DNA from: CAVSNH01 sp963729275
GTDB taxonomy: Bacteria; Actinomycetota; Acidimicrobiia; Acidimicrobiales; RAAP-2
Length of the DNA: 64,000 bases
Assembly: GCA_963729275.1 (NCBI GenBank)
Contig: CAVSNH010000013.1
Coordinates: 992,001-1,056,000 of the forward strand
Direction of reading: 5' to 3'
Shown here one piece after another: positions 42,381 to 51,167 of this stretch. Position 1 is the stretch's first letter. Every line of letters begins with the position of its first letter. Made by a program: the position numbers and the translations under genes. The notes beneath the pieces were generated by a model, which saw only the letters and a program-made list of their open reading frames with translations, did not search any database and had not been told where the DNA came from.

Positions 42381-44570
42381 ATGACCTGGTTCAAGAGGTT
42401 GGCCGACGGCGTGACGACCCACCCGTGGCTGGTCATCGGCGCCTGGATCGCCGCCGGGGTCATTGTCGTCGTCCTCTCGCCCCAGATCGTCACCTTCACC
42501 TCCAACAACAACTCGTCGTTCCTGCCCTCGAGCTACGAGTCGGTACAGGCCAGCCAAGTGGCGGCCAAGTACTTCCCGGCCCAGGCCCAAGCCTCGGGGA
42601 TCATCGTGGTGAGCGCGCCCGACGGCAGGGTCCTCTCCAGCACCGACCAGCAGAAGGTGGCGGGCCTGGCCCAGACCCTCATGGCCGACAACATCCCCTC
42701 GGTCGAGACGGTGACGACCTCGCCCCTCTATCTGTCGAGCAACCAGAGGGTGCAACTGGTCCAAGTCGTCTTCAAGGGACAGGCTGGCGACGCCGGGCCC
42801 AACAGCGCAGTGGTGACGGTGCGGGACAAGACCAACCAGTACCTGACCGGCTCAGGACTGGTCGGCCAGCTGACGGGCAGCGCAGCCATCAGCGTCGACT
42901 CGACCAAGGCCTTCGACAGCGCCGAGAAGGTCATCACCATCGCCACCGTCGTGCTCATCCTGCTGCTGCTCGGCATCGTCTTTCGCAGCCTGCTCATCGC
43001 CCTCTTGCCCATCATCGTCATCGGCGCCGTGCACCAGATGGCCCAGGCCGTCACCGCCGACCTGGCCGACTGGTTCCATTTCGAGGTCGGGCCCGAGCTC
43101 GCCCCGCTGTTGGTGGTCGTCATGTTCGGGGTGGGCACCGACTACATCGTCTTCCTCCTGTTCCGATACCGCGAGCACCTGGCCAACGGCGAGCCACCCG
43201 GCCAGGCGCTGCGGACGTCACTGGCCAAGGTCGGCGAGGTCATCACTTCGGCGGCAGCCACCGTCATCGCCGCCTTCGCCGCCCTCCTCGTCGCCTCCTT
43301 GGAATCGCTGCGCACCCTCGCCCCCGGGCTCATCGTGGGCATTCTCCTCATGCTGCTGGCGGCCATGACCCTGGTGCCGGCCATCCTCAGCCTGCTGGGC
43401 ACGAGGCTGTTCTGGCCGACCCACCCCCACCCTCGGACCTCGCCCCATCGCACCCGGTCGGAGCGCATCGGCGACATGGTCGCCCGGCACCCGGCCCGCG
43501 TCCTGTTGGTGTGGAGCCTCGTCCTCATCGCCCTCGCCTTGGGTGCACTCGGCTTCAAGACCACCTACAACCAGTTGGCTGAGCTCCCGTCGACGACGCC
43601 GTCACAGGTGGCCTTCAACACCATGGCCTCGGCCTTCCCGGCCGGCGCTCTCGGCCCGACCCAGGTCTACGTCGTCTCCAACACCACGACGCCGCTCAAC
43701 GACGCCGACGTCTCGGCGCTCGCCACCACCCTGTCCAAGACCACCGGGGTGGCCACCGTGAATCCCCCGCAGTACACGGCCAACAAGGAACAGGCCTCGA
43801 TCACCGTCCTGTTGAAGGACAACCCGTACTCGATCACGGCCATCGACAATGTCGCCGGACCGGTGCGCTCGGCGGCCTCCCCGAACGCGGTCAGCGGATC
43901 CACCACCTACGTCGGCGGCACCACGTCGCAGCTGGTCGACGTCCGCGACGCGCTGCGCCACGACGTCGAGCACGTCTTCCCACTGGCGCTCGCCATCGTG
44001 GCCATCATCCTCGCCCTGCTGCTGCGAGCCCTGATCGCCCCCATCTACTTGCTCATCGGCGTGGTGCTCACCTATGTGGCCACCCTCGGCATCATCACCC
44101 TGGTCTTCGTCGACGGGTTCGGCTTCGTGGGCCTCGACTTCACCATCCCCATCGTCGTCTACCTCTTCGTGATGGCCATCGGCACGGACTACAACATCCT
44201 CATCGCGTCGCGCCTGCGCGAGGGTTTCAGCGATGGTCTCAACCCGCGGGAGGCATCCCGCCTAGCCATCGTGCACGGGTCGCCGGCGGTGGCTGCCGCC
44301 TCGCTCATCCTGGCCGGAACCTTCGCCTCACTGCTGCTCACCGGCATCCAGCTGCTCGAGGAGATCGGCCTGGCCGTGGCCCTCGGCGTGCTTTTGGCGG
44401 CCAACGTGCTGGCCACCCGCATCGTGCCGACCCTGGCGGCCATGCGCGGTTTCCATTTCTGGTGGCCGCACCACCTGCACCAGCGCACGGCGGCGAGCCG
44501 GGAGGAGCTCTTGGGGCCGGCAACGGGCGACGGCGTCGACGACCGCCCGCTGGCCGATCACCCTTCGTAA
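42381..44570 (+). CDS. MMPL/RND family transporter
   Basis: About 729 residues with two repeats of one plus five membrane helices separated by large extracytoplasmic loops, the MMPL/RND form. Near residue 250 M-F-G-V-G-T-D-Y-I-V-F-L and near residue 610 V-M-A-I-G-T-D-Y-N-I-L-I carry the G-T-D-Y proton-relay Asp-Tyr pairs of MmpL proteins. Members export lipids, siderophores or drugs. ATG 42381 with GGGAGG upstream is preferred to a start 28 codons earlier. Its 3' end overlaps the convergent VirD4-like gene by 13 bases. Confidence 0.9.
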   Translation: MTWFKRLADGVTTHPWLVIGAWIAAGVIVVVLSPQIVTFTSNNNSSFLPSSYESVQASQVAAKYFPAQAQASGIIVVSAPDGRVLSSTDQQKVAGLAQTLMADNIPSVETVTTSPLYLSSNQRVQLVQVVFKGQAGDAGPNSAVVTVRDKTNQYLTGSGLVGQLTGSAAISVDSTKAFDSAEKVITIATVVLILLLLGIVFRSLLIALLPIIVIGAVHQMAQAVTADLADWFHFEVGPELAPLLVVVMFGVGTDYIVFLLFRYREHLANGEPPGQALRTSLAKVGEVITSAAATVIAAFAALLVASLESLRTLAPGLIVGILLMLLAAMTLVPAILSLLGTRLFWPTHPHPRTSPHRTRSERIGDMVARHPARVLLVWSLVLIALALGALGFKTTYNQLAELPSTTPSQVAFNTMASAFPAGALGPTQVYVVSNTTTPLNDADVSALATTLSKTTGVATVNPPQYTANKEQASITVLLKDNPYSITAIDNVAGPVRSAASPNAVSGSTTYVGGTTSQLVDVRDALRHDVEHVFPLALAIVAIILALLLRALIAPIYLLIGVVLTYVATLGIITLVFVDGFGFVGLDFTIPIVVYLFVMAIGTDYNILIASRLREGFSDGLNPREASRLAIVHGSPAVAAASLILAGTFASLLLTGIQLLEEIGLAVALGVLLAANVLATRIVPTLAAMRGFHFWWPHHLHQRTAASREELLGPATGDGVDDRPLADHPS

Positions 44571-46096
44571 CCGCCGGTACCGCCGGTCCACGGGCGCAGA
44601 GTGAGCCGGGCGGGCGGGAGCCCGCCGTAGACGAGCAGGGCCTCGCCCGGGAGGATGCGGCGCACGCCGCTTGCCGTCACCAGCCGGCGGGTGGCCGGCG
44701 TCCGGGTGGTGCTGGGCCCGCCGCGGCCCCCCGAGGTGGTCGCCGGTAGGAACAGCTCCTCCTCGCCCATGAGATGGCTGGCGTAGTCGAGGGTCTGCGG
44801 ATCGGAGATACCGGACAGGAAGAGCTTGGCCCGGTGGTTGTTCACCACCGTCGTGGCCCGGGCCCCGTAGCGGGCGGTGATCTGGGCGAGGTCGTGCCAG
44901 ATGGTCACCAGCTGGACGCCGTGACCGGCGGCGGTGGCAGCCAGTCCGTCGAGATCGGACAGTGGCGCGATGTTGGCCGCCTCGTCGAGGACGACGAGAA
45001 GCGGCGGGTCGAGCGGACGACCGGTGGCCGCCACCCGCTCGTAGGCGTGTTCGATGGCGGCCCGGGTCACGGCGGCAAAGAGAGGCATCAGCCGGCGCTG
45101 GTCGTGAGCCGGCGCGCAGAGATAAAGCGTGCCGGCCCGGTCGACGAGCCCAGCCGGGTCGAGGAGCGGCCGCTCCCCCTCCCGTTGGTCGGCCAGGGGA
45201 GCGAGGACGGTCTCCACCGTGGTGTAGACCGAGCTGCGCTGGCGTTCCTCACGGGTGAAGCAGGCACGGGCGGCGTGCACCGCCTCGGGGACCCCGGCCG
45301 CCAGGAGCAGGTCGAGGACGTCGTCGGTCTCCTGAGTGTCGACCCACCGGATGACGTCGGCCGTCGTGCGGCGTCCGCAGGCCGCCGCGAACAGAAGCGG
45401 AGCGAGCAGCTTGGCCGACGCCGCGTACCAGAAGTCGCCGTCGGTCATGCTCCCGACCGACGCCCTGGCTCCCTGGCACAGTGCCGCGGCGGTGCGCCGG
45501 GCGGCCGGCCACGTCCGCGACGCCGGGAGAGGTGACCAGGGCGCCGAGTTATAGGCGGTCGCCCCGGCGGGGTCGAAGACCTCGACCGGACCAACTGTCT
45601 GCCGGTGGCGGGCGGTGTGGTCGACGAGGTCGGTCTTCACGCTGGTGGCGAGGACCGGGCCCTCCCAGCCGAGGATGGCGGGGACGGCCAGGCTGCTCGT
45701 CTTGCCCGACTGGGTAGGCCCGAAGACGACGACCGACTGACGGGCCTCGGCCGCCACCAGACGACGGCCGGCCCGCCCGAGCACCAGTCGCCCGGTAGTT
45801 GTCGAGACCGCGCCGGGCCAGTCCGCATCCGACGGAAGCAGCAGCCGCCGGAGGTCGTGACGGCCGGCCCAACGAGCCGAGCGCGGCACCCTCGAGGGCG
45901 CGCCGCCGAGCCGCCACCGACCGGTGACCGCTGCGAGGGAAGGCACCCGGCGCCCGGGAGGGGGAAGGGACGAGCGCCGGGTGCCCGAATGTGGGCCACC
46001 CCGTGTGGCATCGAGCCGTTCCGGGGTGGCCAAGAAGGCCGCGCCCAGGGCGAGGAGGGCGACGGCGTCGGTGGCGATGGTGGCGAGAGCGCTCAT
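44558..46096 (-). CDS. VirD4/TraG-like coupling ATPase
   Basis: About 512 residues. A short hydrophobic N-terminus is followed by a nucleotide-binding domain with Walker A F-G-P-T-Q-S-G-K-T-S-S near residue 120 and Walker B L-L-V-V-L-D-E-A-A-N-I-A near residue 370, then the TraG-type segment V-Q-L-V-T-I-W-H-D-L-A-Q-I. This is the type IV secretion coupling protein family, which presents DNA or protein to the channel. It is last in the leftward operon; ATG 46096 overlaps the previous stop as ATGA, so translation is coupled. No relaxase gene is adjacent. Confidence 0.85.
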   Translation of the reverse strand: MSALATIATDAVALLALGAAFLATPERLDATRGGPHSGTRRSSLPPPGRRVPSLAAVTGRWRLGGAPSRVPRSARWAGRHDLRRLLLPSDADWPGAVSTTTGRLVLGRAGRRLVAAEARQSVVVFGPTQSGKTSSLAVPAILGWEGPVLATSVKTDLVDHTARHRQTVGPVEVFDPAGATAYNSAPWSPLPASRTWPAARRTAAALCQGARASVGSMTDGDFWYAASAKLLAPLLFAAACGRRTTADVIRWVDTQETDDVLDLLLAAGVPEAVHAARACFTREERQRSSVYTTVETVLAPLADQREGERPLLDPAGLVDRAGTLYLCAPAHDQRRLMPLFAAVTRAAIEHAYERVAATGRPLDPPLLVVLDEAANIAPLSDLDGLAATAAGHGVQLVTIWHDLAQITARYGARATTVVNNHRAKLFLSGISDPQTLDYASHLMGEEELFLPATTSGGRGGPSTTRTPATRRLVTASGVRRILPGEALLVYGGLPPARLTLRPWTGGTGGYEG

Positions 46097-47415
46097 CCGA
46101 GCGAAGTCCGGTCGGCGTCGTTGCCGCTGCCGTTGTCGACCATGGCCTGGTCTGTGTCGGCGATCTCCCTCTCGGTCGAGGCCAACCGGTGCTCGACCAG
46201 GAACGAGCGCCGGCCCACCTTCCAGACGGCCGTTCCCCGCCGGAGCTGCGTGACGAGATCGCGTTCGGTCTCGGTCAGGCCGAGGAGCTCTGCGGTGGCG
46301 GCCGTCTCCCCCGGCGACTGCGCGAAGACGACCCGGGTCTCGGAGTCCGAGAGCAGACCCTCGGCCAGGTGTACCTGCTCGGAGCCGGCGTGGCCCACCC
46401 CTCGCAGATCGGAGAGCCGGTGGAGGACGGCGACATTGGCCACGCCGTGGGCCCGCGACAGCTTCCACGAGTTCTGCAGCCAGCGGGCCACGCCGAGGTT
46501 GCGCAGGATGGCCCAGGCCTCGTCGACCACCAGGATGATGCGGTGGTGGTGATGGGAGCGGATGGCCGTCTGGAGCCAGGCGGCCGCACAGGCCATGAGA
46601 ACGCCGAGGGCCGGTGAGTGGTAGACGGCCGACAGGTCGAGGACGACCAGCGGCGCCTCCAGGGTGAGCCCCTCTGTCGTCGGGCCGTCGAACATGCCGC
46701 GCAGGTCGCCGTGCACCAGGCGGCGCAGCTCGAGGGCGGCGTCGCGCCCGTCCTCCACCAGGGCATTGCGGGTGGTGCGCAGGTCGGCCGGGGCATCGGC
46801 GTCGGGATCGAGAAGGGCCTCGACCACCTGCGGCAGCGTCGGGGCCACCCCACCGGCGCCGGCCTGTCGGGTGGCGGCACAGACCGCCGCATCGATGGCC
46901 GCCCGCTCGCGAGGGCGGAGCTCGCGCCCGAGGCAGGCTTCGGAGAGCGACGCGGTCAGGGCCACCCGGCGTCGACCGTCAGGCGAAGCCAACGGGTCGT
47001 CGGCCGCCGCACCGTGCGGGGCCACCGACCGATCGGTGTCGAGCGGGTTGAGGCGCACCATCCCACCCGGGCGCAGGGCAACTGGCACCACGTCCCAGGC
47101 GTCGGCCAACGGCCCATACTCGCCCTTTGGGTCGACCACCCAGGCGTGACGACCGAAGACGGCCTGACGCCAGAGGTAGGACTTGAGGAACGCGCTCTTG
47201 CCCCGACCGATCTGGCCGACCACCACCATGTTCGGGTTGGTCACCACTCCTTGCCGGTAGAGGGCGAATGGATCGTAGACGAAGGAACCACCGAGCACGT
47301 CACGGCCGATGAGCACGCCGTCGCCGCCCAGGCCGGCCTCGGTCACCAGCGGGTAAGCGGCGCACAGGTGCCGGGTGGTGGCCACGTGAGCGGCCAGGCG
47401 CGGGCCGAGCTTCAC
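46093..47415 (-). CDS. VirB4-like ATPase
   Basis: About 440 residues. Walker A V-V-G-Q-I-G-R-G-K-S-A-F near residue 70, the adjacent W-V-V-D-P-K-G-E-Y-G, Walker B I-I-L-V-V-D-E-A-W-A-I-L near residue 315, and L-H-R-L-S-D-L, as in VirB4/TraC/ConE-type ATPases that power assembly of type IV systems. It is shorter than full VirB4 because the N-terminal part is supplied by the preceding SCO6880-type gene. GTG 47415 overlaps the previous stop as GTGA. Much longer frames upstream are antisense-like and rejected. Confidence 0.85.
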   Translation of the reverse strand: MKLGPRLAAHVATTRHLCAAYPLVTEAGLGGDGVLIGRDVLGGSFVYDPFALYRQGVVTNPNMVVVGQIGRGKSAFLKSYLWRQAVFGRHAWVVDPKGEYGPLADAWDVVPVALRPGGMVRLNPLDTDRSVAPHGAAADDPLASPDGRRRVALTASLSEACLGRELRPRERAAIDAAVCAATRQAGAGGVAPTLPQVVEALLDPDADAPADLRTTRNALVEDGRDAALELRRLVHGDLRGMFDGPTTEGLTLEAPLVVLDLSAVYHSPALGVLMACAAAWLQTAIRSHHHHRIILVVDEAWAILRNLGVARWLQNSWKLSRAHGVANVAVLHRLSDLRGVGHAGSEQVHLAEGLLSDSETRVVFAQSPGETAATAELLGLTETERDLVTQLRRGTAVWKVGRRSFLVEHRLASTEREIADTDQAMVDNGSGNDADRTSLG

Positions 47416-49010
47416 GACAACCCGCGTCCGAGTGGCAACGAGCAGGCGAAGGCCACGTCCTGTTGGCCGTAGAGGCGGCGCAGCTCGAGGTGCGACTGGC
47501 CGGCGAGTTGTTCGAGGCTCGTGGCCGCAGCTTGCAGTCCCGAGCGCGACTCGGCCGTCAGCGTGACGTAACCGGAGAAGCGGAACTGCCCGTGCCCGTC
47601 GGCCAGTTCGGCGTCCCGTTCCTCCACGCCATGGCGCTCCCGGTGCTGCCGGGCACTGACCAGGAAACCGCTCCGCCGGCGAAGCTCGCCGTCGGCGATA
47701 TCGGCAGTGCGGGCCCGGGCCACCTGGCGGGCCGCCCGGGTCGGGCTCACCGGCTCCATGACCACGACCAGCGACCGCCGCAGCGGAGCGAAGAGCAGTG
47801 GGCCGAGGAAGTCGGGAGTGACGTCGACCCGCGGCCACTCGGCGATCCAGTAGGTGGCGTGCCACGTCCCGTCGGTTCGCGCTGCGTCCCATTCGGGGCG
47901 GACGGCCATTGGCCACGGCCACTCATGAGCTCCCTCGTGCGTGTCGGATCGGTCGCTGGCGTCGTGGCCGGCAGCGTCCTCGACGACGTCGTCGGAGCCA
48001 GTGCGCGCATCGGCGGACGCGCGACCGGAGTAGGCACGGCGGACGAACCGGGCCAGCGCACCCGGCCCGAGCACGCCGTCCACACCGACGTCGGCGCCGT
48101 CGAGGGCCTGGCACAGGGCCAGCACCTCACGTCCCAGCACCGCGCCGCACCCGTGGTCACCACCTCCGGCCGCACGAATGGCTCGGGCCGAGCGCGAGGT
48201 ATGGACGGTGAGGCAGAGCAGCATCCGATGGCGTCGGGTGACCGGGGCGGCCTCGTCGAGCAGGGCGCGGTACGAGCGGGCGGCGGGCGACTCCGAGGCC
48301 AGCACGGCGTGGTCCACGAAGTGACGATGGACGGAGCCGCCGTCGTCGGGAAGGCACGACTCGATCCATTGAAGGCGGTGCACGGCCGAGCCCTCCCGGG
48401 CGAGCGAGGCCAGCACGCCGGCCCAGGCGGCCACCCGGGACTCCTGGTCGGTCATTGACAGCAGGGCGAAGCTGTGACCTCGTACGGCCAGCGCCACCGT
48501 CGCCGTGCGCGCCGGCCCGTCGATCACCACACCGGCCCGACGGTCACCCCCGTCGATCAGAAGCGGCAGCTCCTTCAGGCGGACCCCGTCGAACACGCCT
48601 CGGCGTCGCCGGCCCGCGACCAGGTCGATGGACGGCGAGGCGATTGGCGCCACCGCCGGCGTCCGGCTGGTCCCCGTTGGCCGGCCGACCACGTAGCCAC
48701 GACCGGGCCCGGGAGCCACCTGGGTGCGCCCATCAGGGCCGGTCAGCGACCATCGGGTGACGAGCGGCAGCCATTGCTCGGGTGTGTGGCCCCGGACCGG
48801 CCAGAAGGCGACCGCCACCCCGCAACCGACGCTCGACACCGCGATCACGAGCCCACCGATCGTCGGTCTGGCCCGGAGCAGGATCACGGCGAGGACGAGC
48901 GACGTTGCCACCGCCGCGATCTGGCCTCCGCGCCAGCCGGCGATGATGCCGCGCCGCTCGAGCGGCGAGAACCGGTAGCGCACCGGCGTGGGACCCACCG
49001 GATCAGCCAT
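47412..49010 (-). CDS. SCO6880 family protein (VirB4 N-terminal-like)
   Basis: About 532 residues. Two hydrophobic segments near the N-terminus (I-A-A-V-A-T-S-L-V-L-A-V-I-L-L and V-I-A-V-S-S-V-G-C-G) are followed by soluble domains, with G-Y-V-T-L-T-A-E-S near the end. The layout (P-V-R-Y-R-F-S-P-L-E-R-R-G start, PrgI-like helices, then a VirB4 N-terminal-like domain) matches the SCO6880 family named from Streptomyces. It probably anchors the ATPase at the membrane. An internal acidic stretch near residue 330-370 is unusual. The start overlaps the previous gene by eight bases. Confidence 0.8.
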   Translation of the reverse strand: MADPVGPTPVRYRFSPLERRGIIAGWRGGQIAAVATSLVLAVILLRARPTIGGLVIAVSSVGCGVAVAFWPVRGHTPEQWLPLVTRWSLTGPDGRTQVAPGPGRGYVVGRPTGTSRTPAVAPIASPSIDLVAGRRRRGVFDGVRLKELPLLIDGGDRRAGVVIDGPARTATVALAVRGHSFALLSMTDQESRVAAWAGVLASLAREGSAVHRLQWIESCLPDDGGSVHRHFVDHAVLASESPAARSYRALLDEAAPVTRRHRMLLCLTVHTSRSARAIRAAGGGDHGCGAVLGREVLALCQALDGADVGVDGVLGPGALARFVRRAYSGRASADARTGSDDVVEDAAGHDASDRSDTHEGAHEWPWPMAVRPEWDAARTDGTWHATYWIAEWPRVDVTPDFLGPLLFAPLRRSLVVVMEPVSPTRAARQVARARTADIADGELRRRSGFLVSARQHRERHGVEERDAELADGHGQFRFSGYVTLTAESRSGLQAAATSLEQLAGQSHLELRRLYGQQDVAFACSLPLGRGLS

Positions 49011-50640
49011 CGGTTCCCGAGCCACGGGTAAGCGACCGGCTGACCAGGCGGACGCCGAGCTCATCGCGTTCGAGCCCGTCGACCAGTCGGACACCGGTCT
49101 GTCGAGGCAACGGGACCCGTCCGGGAGCCGGCGACGAAGCGCCGGTGGCCGGCCGGGGCAGACCGGCGGACGACGGAGCCGGGGCGCCGCCAACGGTGGC
49201 GACGGCCGGGATCGGCGCCGCCGCCCAGGCGTTGGATCGGCTCTCGAGGGTGCCCCCGGACGAATCGCCACTCGCCCCTGCCTCGTCGAGCTGCCAACGG
49301 CCAAGGACCTCTGACATCTCGGCGTCGGGCTGCCACCGCGGGATGCCCGCTCCCGGTCCGGAGAGCGGACCCCCGCTGTTGTCGGCGCCATCCCCGCCCG
49401 ACGGGCCGCGCTCGGTCCAGTCCCCCACCCCGAGCCGCGCCCGCTCACCCTCGCCAGATCCCGGGCGGCCTGGCGGCCGACCCGGCGGTCGACCTTGCGG
49501 GCCGGCGGCCGAGCCCGTCGAACCGGTTGGTCCCGAAGCACCCACACCCGCACCGAGAAGCAGCCCGGACCCTCCCCCCACCGCCGCGGAGGTTGCCGCT
49601 CGCAGCGCGGTCTGGGCCAAGCCCCGGGTCGGGACGGTGGCCGCCCGGCGCGCCCGTTGCGAAAGCCCTTCGAGATGGGCGACGGCTCCGGCCTCGAGGA
49701 AAGGAAGGAGTCGGAAGAGAGCCCAAGGGGCGAACGCAGCCAACAGCAGCAGGGCCGCGCCCCCGAGCACGGCGGCGAAGCTCCCGCGGCCCTGTCCGCC
49801 GGTGCCCGTGCCCGTGCCGGTGCCGGCGTCGAGCGCGCTGGCGGCCAGGCTGAGCACCGAGACGATGACGAACTTGCCGAGAATGAGGGCGACCAGGGTG
49901 TCGACCAGCCGCCGGCACCAGTGGGCGATGGCCGGCCAAGCCAGGCTGGCCAACGCCAGCGGGAGGAAGAGGACGGCCACGTAGACGGCGGCGGCCCGGA
50001 TGAGCAGCTCGATCCAGACCAGGAACGCGCCGACCACGACGACGAGGCCGCCGAGGAAGACGATGAAGGCGGGCACCGCCGGCTGGCTCGCCGCTCCACC
50101 GGACAGAGCGGTCGTGACCGCGGCCATGAAGTGTCCGGCGTCGAGACCGGCTCCCTGGGCCACGGCGGACGACAGCTCGTCGGTGACAGCCAGCCCCAAC
50201 TGGACCAACTTGACGGCAACAGCGGTGAGAAGCATGGCGAGGGGCACGTTGACGAGCACGGACCTCAGGAGCATCGAAAGGTCCTGCCGGTAGATCGCCT
50301 GGATCACACCGAGGAGCAGCATGGGCAGTACGACGACGCCGCACAGCGCGGCCATGGTCTCGTAGTGCTCGGTGAACCACGAGGCCCCGAGGTCGATCGA
50401 GGTGGTGGAGGTCAGCACCGCCCCAACCTGGTCGAGCAGCCACACCGCACCCTCCGCCACCCAGCTGCCCAGGGCCCCGAGCACGCTGTCCACGCCGAAA
50501 CCGGTGACCTGCGACGCGGCCGAGCCGGCCAGGCCGGCCACTCCCCCGACCACCTGACAGACGGATCCGAGGCCTCCCACCCCGAGCGCGCCCGCGCCGG
50601 GCGGGCACAGGCTTCCGCTTGCCGCCACTGCGGCCAACAC
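49003..50640 (-). CDS. TrbL/VirB6-like polytopic membrane protein
   Basis: About 545 residues. A secretory or first membrane segment (V-L-A-A-V-A-A-S-G-S-L-C) precedes about six more membrane helices, for example V-V-V-L-P-M-L-L-L-G-V-I-Q-A-I and L-V-W-I-E-L-L-I-R-A-A-A-V-Y-V-A-V-L. A cytoplasmic C-terminal tail of about 200 residues rich in Gly, Pro and Ser follows. This resembles TrbL/VirB6 channel proteins. GTG 50640 lies six bases after the previous stop. The disordered tail is typical of actinobacterial versions. Confidence 0.78.
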   Translation of the reverse strand: MLAAVAASGSLCPPGAGALGVGGLGSVCQVVGGVAGLAGSAASQVTGFGVDSVLGALGSWVAEGAVWLLDQVGAVLTSTTSIDLGASWFTEHYETMAALCGVVVLPMLLLGVIQAIYRQDLSMLLRSVLVNVPLAMLLTAVAVKLVQLGLAVTDELSSAVAQGAGLDAGHFMAAVTTALSGGAASQPAVPAFIVFLGGLVVVVGAFLVWIELLIRAAAVYVAVLFLPLALASLAWPAIAHWCRRLVDTLVALILGKFVIVSVLSLAASALDAGTGTGTGTGGQGRGSFAAVLGGAALLLLAAFAPWALFRLLPFLEAGAVAHLEGLSQRARRAATVPTRGLAQTALRAATSAAVGGGSGLLLGAGVGASGPTGSTGSAAGPQGRPPGRPPGRPGSGEGERARLGVGDWTERGPSGGDGADNSGGPLSGPGAGIPRWQPDAEMSEVLGRWQLDEAGASGDSSGGTLESRSNAWAAAPIPAVATVGGAPAPSSAGLPRPATGASSPAPGRVPLPRQTGVRLVDGLERDELGVRLVSRSLTRGSGTDG

Positions 50641-50645
50641 CGGGA

Positions 50646-51041
50646 TCAGTGGACGCCGGTGCCGGCGTGAAAGAAGAAGTTCACGATGGCCGGTCCCGCC
50701 CCGATGAGCAAGGCGGCGAGGCCCGAGACGAGGACGGCTTTCCGTCCCACGTAGGTCTGGTGGTAGTTCTGGCCGTGCGACCCGAGCGCCCACGCGGCGG
50801 CGCCGATCACGAGCCCGACAAGGGCCAGCGCCAGCCCCCATGCGCCGATCCCGTTGATGAGGTTCTGCAGCACCTGACCGCCCGGTAGGGCGTTGATGTC
50901 GGGGGTCATCTCGACGTCGGCCAGCACGGCGGCGGCGTGTACGGCGGGCACGACACTCGACCATGCCAACGGGCCGGCCGGCCATCCGGCCGGGACGAGG
51001 AGGACGGGCCAGAGGACTGCCGGCGGGAGGATCGAGGTCAT
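50646..51041 (-). CDS. DUF6112 (SCO6881-type) small membrane protein
   Basis: A 131-residue protein: N-terminal hydrophobic helix (P-V-L-L-V-P-A-G-W), conserved D-I-N-A-L-P-G-G-Q-V-L-Q-N-L-I-N-G, then two helices (W-G-L-A-L-A-L-V-G-L-V-I-G-A-A and A-V-L-V-S-G-L-A-A-L-L-I-G-A). It corresponds to the small VirB2/VirC-like membrane subunit seen beside SCO6880-type genes. It is first in the leftward operon, separated by 126 bases from the divergent kinase. ATG 51041 is preferred over an upstream start at 51086; no strong ribosome binding site helps. Confidence 0.72.
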   Translation of the reverse strand: MTSILPPAVLWPVLLVPAGWPAGPLAWSSVVPAVHAAAVLADVEMTPDINALPGGQVLQNLINGIGAWGLALALVGLVIGAAAWALGSHGQNYHQTYVGRKAVLVSGLAALLIGAGPAIVNFFFHAGTGVH

Positions 51042-51070
51042 GGCCGCAGAGTACGGTCGGCCGCTCCGGG

Positions 51071-51110
51071 GTTCAAGACCTTTCATGTAATTTCATGTCT
51101 TTTCACTCAC
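51071..51110. promoter_or_regulatory. four 10-bp phased repeats in a divergent promoter region
   Basis: Units start at 51071, 51081, 51091 and 51101, each with (G/T)TTCA at the same phase; the middle two share TTTCATGT. Ten-base spacing puts all units on one face of the helix, as in direct-repeat sites of OmpR/PhoB-type regulators. The site lies between the secretion operon start (51041) and the kinase start (51168), so one regulator could control both, most simply the one encoded at 52415. Confidence 0.6.
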
Positions 51111-51167
51111 CCGGCCGGCTCTTCCGAGAATCTTCCGTGGTCGTCGGAGGCCTGTCATGCTGGGGCG

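Noticed and set aside
46097..46468. N-terminal extension of the VirD4-like gene
   Set aside because: It is antisense-like Arg/Pro noise over the VirB4-like gene; the ATGA overlap at 46096 marks the real start.
49011..50219. Long N-terminal extension of the SCO6880-type gene
   Set aside because: It overlaps the TrbL-like gene in another frame with low-complexity Ser/Arg translation; ATG 49010 is the natural start.
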